This document shows positions 1 through 12,300 of a stretch of 64,000 nt of DNA, piece by piece. The stretch is from Phoronis australis. Its lineage: Eukaryota > Phoronida > Phoronidae. The stretch's first letter is position 1. Each line of letters starts with the position of its first letter. Both the position numbers and the translations under genes were made by a program. The stretch lies in the NCBI GenBank assembly GCA_002633005.1, contig NMRA01000224.1, forward strand, positions 317,072 through 381,071, written 5' to 3'. The notes under the pieces are model-generated. The model was not told where the DNA came from. It did not search any database and saw nothing but the letters and a program-made list of their open reading frames with translations.

Positions 1-375
1 TAATCAACCCCCAACTGTTACCATGACGATTTCAACCATAGACCAATAGTGATTATAACGTCAGTTAACTAAATAAGAGACAAAGCGTGTGACCTCTGTA
101 TAAAAAAGACTTTTAAATCATTTAAACATATGTTTTGAAATTTACTAATGAAAATTGCTAATTGAAGTCACATTCCGGAACGTCTTGGGACAAACACTGC
201 AAATTACGCCAGGAATGACAATGTAATTACTCCACAATATTTTCATAATTCCATGAAAGAAATATATATTATAGACATAAATGAAACAAACATAACCTTG
301 AGTTGTCTAAAGGACATAATGCTGATGTCCTGTCACAATTCTGGAAGAAGCCAGTGGTCGTCATGAGAATCTTCA

Positions 376-390
376 TCACTCCAACATGTC
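376..390 (-). CDS. SORT1: Sortilin exon 21: last four codons and stop
   Basis: After a TTTCTTGCAG acceptor come DMLE and TGA. Joined to exon 20 this gives DDDMLE, matching the human end DEDLLE. This fixes the gene's end despite a 3 kb intron before a 15-base coding tail. Confidence 0.88.
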   Translation of the reverse strand, partial: DMLE

Positions 391-3300
391 CTGCAAGAAA
401 AAACAAATAATGAAAGACCGGAATAACATAACGATGTACAGTACAGTCATGTACGTTTGGTGGACCCATCCACTAATAAGTGGAAAATTTTTCATAAATC
501 TGCGCATTCACGATTATCTGTGGCTGCAGCCAAAAAGTGGCAGCCATCTTACCAATGATTACAACCTCACCATATGCCTGCATGTTGACCATTCTCCATT
601 ATTGTCTCAATGGCACACATTCCAATAACTCACGGCAGTTAAGACACTATTGTCTCAATGGCACACATTCCAATAACTTACCACAGTTAAGACACTATTG
701 TCTCAATGGCACACATTCCAATAACATACCACAGTTAAGACACTATTGTCTCAATGGCACACATTCCAATAACTTACCACAGTTAAGCACTGTGGCTGCC
801 CATTACCATACTCAAAGCTGGACTCAAAAAAAATGAACCAATATTGCATCGCGTGTTTTGAATTACTGCAGTCAACTATTTTCCAGTTGAGTCTTGCACT
901 GAGTATGTTAAGCTCTGGGCCAGGGGCAAAAGTGTTCCACAAAGCAGAAGCAGAGGTCAAGCATAGTATTGGGGGCATGTAGGAACAGAATAGCAATCTA
1001 CCTCATCACATGAACAGTAAACATTAACTATTTTGCTGAAGAGTAGAGCTTGTACCAAATTTTAGAAATAGGCAATAGTGGCGGTCACAACTTAAGTTTT
1101 ATGTTCAACGACATAAGATCACTCCCCTTGTTACACACAATGGAAACGCAGAACAAGAGCAACGCGGAGTGTTGAAATGCACCCACAAAGGCATCACAAA
1201 TGGTTAGCTTCTAGGGGTGTTAGTTGGTATCACAGAATTGGCCACTAGATGGTGCAAAATGAGACGAATCAATCCGCAAACGGGAAATTGTCATTGCTTT
1301 TTAAATAGAAAGCTATTTTACCAAATGTCATAAAAATCCGTCGAGGAAAATTGCCACTAGAAGGTTATGGGCTAAAAAAACAACATCACTGCTCCTAGGA
1401 GGCACAACATTAGTTGAAGTCTTCGGAAAATCATCGTCAACCGTCCTCTTCACACTAAGAAAATTTATGCCAATTTTCAAAATCATACTTATAGTGATTT
1501 GGTTGATAGAGGGCAGATGCATTAAAACAGACTACAAAACAGTAAAAATGGCCACTAGATTGCACATGAAAACAGCAACATAACATCGTTTCAATAGAAA
1601 GCTATTTACCAGATTTCATAAATATCCGTCAAGGAGCTTGAATTAGAGGAAAAAGGAGGAAAACGGAAAAAAATTAAATTGCCTCTAGGGGGCACAGCGT
1701 TTGCCGGATTCGTCTGAAAATCATTGTTGTCAACTTCATATACACATAAGTTTGGGAGATACAACCAAAACAATACTGCCACTAGGAGGCGCCACAGTAG
1801 TTGAAGTCATCGGAAATTCATTGACAGCTGTCTTCTTCACAGTATATATGCAAATTGATAAAGGTTTCGAAGTAACGAACAATGACGATTTACACCCCCA
1901 CAGTCACTGCACCCACCGCCATCTATGTGTGAATTGAAAAGCGATTGCTGATGCCGTCCTGCTGTAATACAGGGACAACAAACCTTCAAGTGAATGCAGC
2001 GATTGGTCAAAAAACACTCACCACATCGGAGTCGTCATGGTAACTTTTCACTTTTTTAACTGGTTGCAACGTGGTCGACACACTACTGCTACTTTTCGAG
2101 CCATAGTTGACTTTTCGTTTCCCAAGAGTTTCCTGTTGCCAACGCAATTACAGATTAATAAACAAAGTTTACGGATTAATAAGCAAACAGTGATTGCAAG
2201 GTTAATTGAGGCAAAAGGGAAAATTACAGTTATTTGCAAGAGCTACTCTTTAATAAGACAGAGATAAAAAGAGTCACTAATGCACGCATATGAGTTACAT
2301 GTATTGCAAGGCAGAATTTTTATTAAGTAATGTTGACGGTCCTCTCTGTTGACACACACAGGAAAAGTTTAGTGCACGGCAAGGACAACCCTCAGGGTGA
2401 TGATACCAGAGGACTGGTTTATTTCATTTTGTGCGACAGTGACGAATGTATGAACATTCATATATTATTGACACGGTATAGCTCCTAAGAAAGTGCATGA
2501 CGCAGCATTACAGGGCTAATGCCAGTAGTTTGAACTCTGATGTGTTTGATTCCATTAGTCACATGGGATACTCATTCGAGAAAGTGGACTTCAGGGTCAC
2601 AGGAAGGGAATTCTTGGTTTGAGCAAGGCATAAGAGAGGCTGTTTGAGTGAAAGCCAAGAACCCTCTCTGAATAGACACCAGGGGTCAAATTACCAGGGG
2701 TCAAATTTAAATAGTCCGTCTGACTTGTGCTCCCAGACCTTGCATTTGTTGTCTATGAACAATGGCAGAAGGTGATTAGAAAACTTTTAGCTGGAACTAG
2801 TCAGTCATCAACTGCCAGCAGGAGCCAGGTGGCTACACAACATTGGGAAAACTATTTGACTGTAAGTTGTGACTTAGGTTTTTGGCCCTTAGTTTTTTAC
2901 CCGGATGAAAGACAGTGCCTATTATTTATAGGACATGGTTGCACACCAAAAATATGTTCACAGATTAGAAGGTACATGTCATAGCTTTAGTATTTTGGTC
3001 TGTTAAAAAATATTTGCAGGCGGTCTGGTACATGTTGCACCAGACGGGGCTCATTATACGAACGAATCACCTGGAACCATTTTTATACTTTACTAATATA
3101 GGTAAAATAAAGCTGAGGAGTTAGAGACCTGACTGAAGGGTCTGGCAGTGTGCCCTTGCGGGACTCGAACCCACGGCCTTGAGTACAGGAAGCGGACACA
3201 TATCCCACACAGTCTCTTTCTCTCAGTCTGTTATATAAATATTTCAAGTTCACCAAATACTTATCAAATCACAATGAAACATGTAGGGAGATTTTGGCAA

Positions 3301-6300
3301 AATAATATGCGCGTATGCGTTTGTGTGTGTGTGTGAGTGCTTGTGGACAGGAACATTTTGTTGCAAACTGCATTGTCAAAAAAAAACTTTTGATAATTGT
3401 GATAACATCGCTCTCCATCTAACTTGCGGGCACAGTTTACTCACGTCGTCTGAAGTATCCTCGTAGATTGTAGCGTGCTCAACTAGGGCATTCTCAAAGT
3501 CGTTGTCATAATCAAACTCGTCCGACTGCGACAGCGATGAGTAGCGGTAGGTTATGTGCCTTCAACCAACAGAGGTCAATGTCAACATATGTTTAAACAA
3601 TTCTTGACACAGAGAAAACGGAAGATTCTGAGAACTGTTCACAAATAATTTGCGCAGACACATACAGAAGGAATGCAGACAAAGGCAGACAAATTTTCTA
3701 ACCACTGAAACGTGATATCGGTCACGGATGAGGATCGCACTCAGAATATGTCAAAAAATTGCTGAGACCATTTTCCATGAGAGATCAAAAGTTTTAAAGG
3801 CGACAAGATGCCGTTTGAAGGTAACTAACCATGAGTAGAATTTTGACACCTAGAGAGACATTTTTATAGACTCTCAGGAACTTAATAATTTAATTTCATT
3901 TAAATACGCGTGAGCATGCAGCCACCAGCCTCAGAAGATCTCACGCCTTCCAACACCACCAGATGGCAGGATTAAACTGCTTTGGTACAAAATGTAAAGC
4001 GACCAGAAACGTGCGCTCAACCTAGGAGAAAACTTTTTGATCGTGACCACTTACGACTATAAACTGGTCTCTTTTAATTCCTTTCTCAGGTGAAACGTGA
4101 TTTCTAGGTTTGCAAACAATGACAATTTCTTATTCTTTAAAACTATGCTTAGTGAATAAACCTACAAACTGTGACAATCCAACTTGTACAGCCTGGTTTC
4201 AACCAGTACCAGTCCTTTTGAAGCTCTGAAGTCACCTCCGATTTGACAAAGGAGCAATTTGAGACCAATTTCAAGACAGAAAGTGATCTAAATCAAAAGA
4301 CGATTTTTGTGATTGGAGGTCGCATTATAGGCGCTCCAAAGACGCCTATTGCGCATTAACACTTCAGAATACACACTGTCGTCATACCTCCTGTTCAAGT
4401 AAAACTTGCGACCAAGTAACACCAGCATGGCAAGTACAATTAGGACAACTATAATGACCACTGCTGTCACACCAGCACTTCCTCCTGTAGAGGGCGCCTT
4501 CGTATTGTTCACCTGAAACATACCATCCTTAACATTGGAACATGGGTAAATACTTCATAGACCATGCACCAGACCCCTTACCAGAATAACACGTTACACT
4601 TAAAACTTCTTGGAACAAAACAAGCAAAAGACAACTGTTTTAAGCTAATACATTCGTTTAGAAACCTTATTGTAATGGAGTTGCTCCGTCCAACAAGTTC
4701 CAGTATGAGAACCCGCACATTTCAACGGCACGACTCACCACAGCATCCTTCATCAACTCAGCCTTCACCAGTTCCTTGTCTTCACCACCACATTTCTTAC
4801 TCATGTCTATGTTCTTCACTGGCGGTGGATGGAAGCCTCCAGTACAACTATCTCCAGCTACTTTACGGTACCTGAACAACACAAAGAGGTAACACAAACT
4901 ATTTACATTAGTTCAGCCCAGCATAAATGGTCTGAGACTGTTACAAATGACACTCATGAGGTAATCTCTAAACTATCTTGAAATGTTTGCAAGAGCGCAC
5001 AGTTTCCTTGGGTCGAGTAGCAAGGCCTCGAGCTTGTCTTGGAGAACAGTGAGTCATATAGGGTTATATCCGTCAAGCCATTTTCGATTTAGTTTCTATA
5101 CATCAGAATGTGCGAGACAACTGGGAGTCAATTCTCCAATGGACTGACAACTAGAATTTCGACTGACAGGAGACAAAAATGATTATCAGTTGGTGTTAAT
5201 TTTAACTGAATTTTGCAAAACTTTGGCAAGTATAAAAGAATCAGTTCCAACTCCAAGTGAATTCTCCAACTTGTGCGTTTCTCACATAACTCAGTCAGTA
5301 GTGAAGCTCTCGCAGTCCAGGGAAGCTCTGGCTCATCCTTAGCAGACGGCACACAAAACAAAACAAGCATGTAAACACCTTTAACAAGTTTTGTTTTCAA
5401 TTGATGAACTACTTACGGGACATTACCAGTTTTATGACCAGAAAATGCATTTTTAGGATCACTATTCTTCGATTTGACAGATTTCTTGAAGTTATTAGCA
5501 TTGTTACCAGAGGGAAAAATCTGCTACGGTTGTTGCGATTTTATTACAGGACGCCAAACCTAGCTGTTGCCGAACCCACATTTGCTGTCACAAATGAATG
5601 CCTGTGACTTTACCAGTTAAATGTGTTTTGAATACTTGTTTAGCTCTGCCAGCGAAGCATTTGACTGCAACCACAGGGTTCCAGGTTCGACAATCCGCTG
5701 AAGGTAATCTTGGAAAATTACTTTTTCTTCCCAATAATTTCCCTTTAACTTCTACTCTATATGTATGCATATTCGCTAGCAAAATGAACGCCACTGAAAC
5801 GTGACTTGACAATACAATATCAAATTCATCCAAAAAAATAATCTACCGTAATTTATGATAAATTATCATCAGCCACAATAAGGCCATCTCGAATTATACA
5901 GTGACAATCTAATCTCGCTTTATTTACCCACAATGCCGTAAAAATCTGTCAGGCACATTTTCTGCCTGGTTTTTGTGCCATTGCAGATTCACATGTCATT
6001 TTTTGTGGTCTGATTCTTTACAAATTTTTCTCAGTTGCATTACTTGATTCGTCCACCCAATGCCAACGAAGTATTACAGCTGTGCTGTGGGCTGCAACTC
6101 TGATGTGAGAAAGTTTAATAAACTGGACAAATACTTGACTGTGAATGCGTGACGTGAAATTCTTCACCTTCCCGACATCAAGGAGACACGAAAATGTGCC
6201 TCATTTCCAAAACGACATCACGCGCTTTCTTATCTCCGGAGAGTTCTATTGCCGTGTAATCCGGTACGGCCCTATCGCCAACAGAGCACAGTAAGGTTGT

Positions 6301-9300
6301 GGGTAAGTACAAACCCCTAGAGTTCTATTGCCGTGTAATCCGGTACGGCCCTATCGCCAACAGAGCACAGTAAGGTTGTGGGTAAGTACAAACCCCTAGA
6401 GTTCTATTGCCGTGTAATCCGGTACGGCCCTATCGCCAACAGAGCACAGTAAGGTCGTGGGTAAGTACAAACCCCTTAGAGATGAGCTCCTCTACGTGGC
6501 CACCTTCACAGATGTTGAAGTCAGCGTGCTTGAACTCATGATCAAGGACACAGTCATCACTGCCTTCCGGTCGGTAGTAGCCATAGTCACTGAAACAACG
6601 GTAGTTATAAGACATCAAGTCACTGAAATAACAATAGTTGCAATACGATATCAAGTCACTGAAATGACTGACATACGGTAACTGAAACAGCACAATTACG
6701 AAGTCACTGAAATTACATAATTATGTAATCACTAAAATAAAACTTTAAATATTATTTAAAACTCTTTCAATGCAAAATTACATTATTAAGTAATCGCTAA
6801 AATAACAGCGATAACGCAGCCACTGAAACAAAAATTAATAACAAAGTAACTGAAATAACGTAAATAACATAGTAACGTAGTTATTGAAATAACAGTAATG
6901 GCATAGTCACTGAAAGATCAAGACTTAACATAGTTGTAGTCATGAAAATAACGCTGGTCAATCAGAGAAGTACACAGGAATTTTCTGAAACTGGTATGCC
7001 AGAACATCAGAACATTTGTGAGACTGACTGAACAGCTTTTACAACGGAACGTCACAATACAATTATCATACCTAAATATTTCTACAAGCCATTACGGTCT
7101 GTCAGTCACACTAGTATCAGGCGTAAGTCACAGGTTATGGGAGTGCACCCAGCAAGATTCAGTGCCATCATGGTCTGGTGACATCTAACGTCACTGACAA
7201 TGCGTGCTTCTAAGTCAACAGCTTCAATTTTAAGGTTACTTAGGCCCTTATCGAAGAGTGTGAACGTTTAACAAAATATCTACAAAGCTATAGAATTTAA
7301 CTCTTTAAGAGTATATATTAACTGAAACTACAAGTTTTGCCACAAATTAGGTCAAATGACCTTGTTCTTTTTAAGGAAAATTTAGCAAAAAAGAAACATT
7401 TGATTCATAGCAAAACAACACGGTCAATAACTAACAAAATTTCTTTTGATATAAATGTTCAAAATAATATCACAAAAATGCTGTTACAGTTTTCTAAATC
7501 ATCGTTTTGTTTCTCTTTCATGCAACGGAAAAAGTTTCCATGAAAATCATAGAAGTCCTAGTTTTTGATAAACCTCATGCAAAAGTGAAATATTTTAAAA
7601 ATTATCCCGAACAACGATTTGGAGAACAGTGTATATAGTATCTCAAAGTTTTATGCAAATAAGCCATTGCTGAAATACAATGTTCCAAAGTAGGTCAAAA
7701 CTGGACATTTTACCAGGGTCCCACATAACCTAAAACACCCGAGTTAGCGTAGTACAATATATCTCACCATTCATAATCCTCTCTACGACATGTACACGAC
7801 TTCTTGGTGGACTCAACTTCATGAGGGTAGCCATTGTGACACCTGCAAGGTCAAAGGTTAATAAGAATGGCGTAGATGTGTGACAGAGTTAAATAAATAC
7901 ACTAAGTGTAAAGCAGAGGTCAAGAACACAGTACAATCTGACTGCAAGGCTGTCATTGACTACGAAATGTTGCGTTTTTATGAATAAACCCGATGCTGAT
8001 GCACAGCTACTGTCAGTATGGACACTCAAAGTTCAACCATCACCAACCACTTTACAAAAGAGAACATCTGTAGTTATTAATGTGGCAACCTTAGCTACGA
8101 TTGGTATTTTTTATTCTAACTAGATGGATAATTATTTGTATCATATATGGCAATTTTTCTTCTTATTAGCAATTTAGATTTATTTACCAACAGTAATTTA
8201 TATTTTTTGAACGTACCAAGAGTCAACTTTGAGTCGCGTGTAAGTGACCCTAGCACCAAGGAGACAACCTTTGAAGTTTTCGTCTATACTGTTCAAGGTC
8301 AAGTGGGCCGTCCAAGACTGATAGTCTTCTGGTTGGCCTAGAAAAAACAGAAGTCATACATTCAGAACATGTCTCTTACACATACACTCCGAATTCACCA
8401 TTTATTTATACACACACATCAGTTTATGATGTGCTATGTGACTGACTTAATTTTTCAATCTCTCTCCTCTTCAGTCTGTTTATGACCGTCGAGAAGTCAA
8501 TGGCAATGACCCTCTACACCAGCACTACCTACACTGTCTGGGTATGACTGTCAAGAAGTCAATGACGGTGATCCTCCAGATATGGTCATAGGCACCATAA
8601 CCCCATATACTGACACTCATCGCCCGTCCCCCCGGCTCGGTCAGGAGTCCTGTGAAGATGATCGTCTCATTGGTGAACTTGTACTCATGCCAGCAACGGC
8701 CCTCGTCTGTGGAGAACTTGACTACCGTTGGAGTGTAGGTATCGGCAGGCACGGCCACCAGGAGGCCTCCGTGATCAGCGATCTGATAGTGATGGGGGCC
8801 CTTCAGTGCCTACAAGGAGTTGGCATGTAAGTATGGATAGTTTCGTTCCTCTACGTAACCATGTGAGGTGATCCGTGACCGGTTGCATGAAACAGTCCCA
8901 AATAGGGACTCAACTGAGCTCCCTAAAACTACTGCACATTTTTGGACTTGTGAAAACATCGATTGCCCTTTCTTGTATTGTTTTAGTTTCATTACTAAGT
9001 CAACTTTTGTCTTTGATACAAATCGAGAGTGAACTCTACGTAAAATTGTCAATATCATTGAAAATAAGTTGGGATCTTTTCATGCAACACCCAATTTAAA
9101 GACTAAGTCCCTATTAATTTCCAATGAACTCTGGGCCCAGTGTTTATTTATATTATCAGAAAATGTCATTGAACAAAGAGGAGCTCATAATAAAGAAGAA
9201 ATGATAGAAAAATATTGCATCTGTGAGTCCATAAGACACAGATACGCAAAAAAGACCTAGTTGAGTCCCTATTTGGGACTGTTTCATGCAACCGGCCACT

Positions 9301-12300
9301 AGAGTTTAGTGTAACCAAAACCACTGCTAGGCTTCACTACTTTTAAAACCTAGTCTCACAACCAGCAAGCTGGCCTTGAGAAATAACGGAAACTTTTCTC
9401 AATTTGTTATGTAACATCTTGTTTCTTGCCACGCAGTGATATAAATAATCTGATTAGTGTCGTGTCACAAAATTCAGTAGGAGACTTCATTTGGCAACTT
9501 AATGATTCAGAATTGTATAACTTGTTTGGCACCAGTTTTGCATTTGAAGTGTCAAATTGAAAGAAAACAATCAAAACACTCATGCAGTAACGAACTATTT
9601 CGTGTTCCATCAAACACTCAAAGTCTAGTAATGATTTTTGTTCATCTTTATCTCAAACTAAAATCTCTTCATCAACAATGCAATTTGAATATTCACTACG
9701 ATTACACTTTCAGTTATTCTGATTTCACATTATCTTTAACAACAAATCCCAAATCAGAGGAGATTCCTCTCATCCAGCCAAAACTGAAACAAGTCTACGA
9801 GAATGGTGAAATCTTGGGAATTAACTTTTTCGAAGCTGTTGAAAACCCTAATCAGACTGTACACTATAACCATGGTAAATTTTGCTTGTATTTCTGTTAC
9901 CTGTATCCAGGTGTAGCCTCCATCATTAGTCACATAAACATCTGGGTAAGAGGTCTGGAGAGCTTCAGCAATGTGACCTGGAGAAATATAATGTAGATTA
10001 TAAATATATCTGGACACAACTACTAGAAACAATGGTTACTGCAGACTGAGACACATTTCCCCTTTAATTACATTCCGTTACAAACAATGGTATTTAAAAA
10101 ACATCGTCATGGCAACAACACAGTAGGAAACGAGAAGAAAAGTAACACAAAATCAGACTTTAAAATTAGTGGGAAGTTTCTGCTCAGATATTTTGGCAAT
10201 TAATCATGAAAAGAAATTTCATCATATTTTTAAACTGATGCAAGCGACACTCGTTGAGTGTTCCACCAAGTCTAATAACCAAGTATTAGTCATCATCTTT
10301 CTGGGCTCACTTTCGTCGCCCTGAGACATACAGCCTTTGATAAAAACCTCAGTGAGTGTTATACACAGTGAAACAGGGTTTGCAACCGGTGTAAACACAC
10401 GTATAACATTAAAATTTTGGCAAGATTCAAAAAACTAACAACTTATGTATTACAATAAAATGTAGATGGCATTTAACATCTATCAGAGGAACTAACAGGG
10501 AGTACATACCATGAACGAGGACGATGCCCGGGGCAGTGGGTATACTTAATGGAGGTGACGATGGGATATGGCGTGAAACACTGTAGGCATTGTGGATTTG
10601 TAGGTTACAAGCCTGCAAAGATACCATGATAACAACAATGGTCACAGCAGCTGGGGTTAGACTACATACTTCATCCAGTCATATTCACCGACACGAGGCG
10701 AAACATTTACTCGAGATAACACCAGTAAGGCTAAACAGTTGTGCATTATAGCTGCAACATGACAAAACATGAGTTCATTATAAACGATGGATATTATTAT
10801 TCATACAGGTGAAAAAATAAGATTTTTGTGGGACATTAAAAGTCAGCAGTCCCCCAGTAGGAGCCATTCAGCACCTCAACATCGGAAAATGTGGTTTATA
10901 GTAAGTCCAATAGTCGTGATTTATAATTTTCTATTAGTTCACCATAGCTGTAGAAAGACCAAACATTAGGACATTATAACAACAGTATGGCTTGAAACAT
11001 TCGATCATAACAGCAGCAACGAGGTTAGACACTAGAAAAGCATTTTATTATACAAAAGGCAAGAACTCAAATGACCTTTGCCTCGTCCTTGCAAGCCACG
11101 CCCACTGGCCTTTTGATTGGCTTCCACTCTGCTCCCTTATCAAATGAGATGAGAGTGTGAATGCTCTTGTCCTCCATGATCTGGCTAGTGATGTAGACTC
11201 CAGACATTGACTCCACCCTATAGAAGTCAGTCACCTCCTCATGGTTTGGGTACAGGTGACGATCCAGGGACTCTGAGTAGACAATACCCTTGGTATCGGA
11301 CACGTACAGCTTCCCAAAACCAGTCTCTGGAACAAAATGGGATGTTCTGAGAAGTGCCACCCACGAGGTGCTACAAAATGGGATGTTCTGAGAGGTGCCA
11401 CCCACGGGCTGCTACAAACCTATCAAAAACTATCCCTTGTCTTGGCCAATCAAAAATAAAGAACGCATCTCAACACACTTTAACTGGATTTGAATCAATT
11501 CCTGGTTTAGGCAAGAATTGACAGTTACAGAAGTTTTTGAATTAACTCCGCACTTAAAAAAATCCCCAGTCAGGTCATGCCAAGTGGATGTGTCTCATCT
11601 TGAGCAATAGCAGACAGTTGGTCATTCCCAAGCTAATAAATATCATGTTTAATCTTAGTAAGAGAAAGCTAAGAGCAATTTTCTGAAGGTAAGTGTGTTA
11701 ATCCAAAGGTTACTTTTTGACAGAAGATGAGTTCACAGCACCTTTAAGCAACATGACACTAACGTTATTAGATTCCGTTCACATTATATTTCAACAGGGT
11801 ACACACTGTTCCAGCGTCCACTACCCAGTTGAAAGGTGTAACAAGCCCCAGACAGCATTTGTGGGTGCCAAGGTAACCAATGTCACAAATGAGTAAAATT
11901 CTTGCCTGGCTACCAAATTGAACGTACACACGAAACAGCTCAGACTTGCTCAACGCCTGATTTTGTTAACGGTGCGTTCACATTATGACTTTCACCCGGA
12001 CTAAGTTCAGGGCTTGTTGGAATGACCAATGACAAAAACCCCCCGATAACCAGCCTTGAAATGGTGAACCTTTCCCCGACAAAAATCGGGACTAAAAAAA
12101 AAAAAAAAACGTTACCACCATCAGTAGCATGCGTCTGCGTCCTTTTAGCTCGCCTGTCCACTCCCAACCCACACATTTTTGGCTGCAGAGCGGTAGTATT
12201 TGTCGCCGCGCTTAACAATAACACGAGACGCCATTGAAAATCCCACCACGCTGTCCCAGATGCCCCGGCAATGTTGACAATTTACGTTCCTCCGAAACAT

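Larger units (their letters stand above)
391..3444. other. Sortilin intron 20
   Basis: No coding sequence seen. It holds a 48-bp tandem repeat, a degenerate ~290-bp repeat with CTCF-like motifs, a tRNA-derived SINE and a short (TG)n tract near 3320. Confidence 0.7.

Noticed and set aside
537-836. Open frame with a repeated HYCLNGTHSNN peptide
   Set aside because: By-product of a 48-bp tandem repeat whose length is divisible by three.
3148-3210. tRNA gene
   Set aside because: Only the B-box arm is tRNA-like; the body recurs at 55175, so it is a SINE.
9502-9996. 164-codon open frame on the plus strand
   Set aside because: It runs antisense over sortilin exon 13, whose identity is clear; no recognisable protein features.
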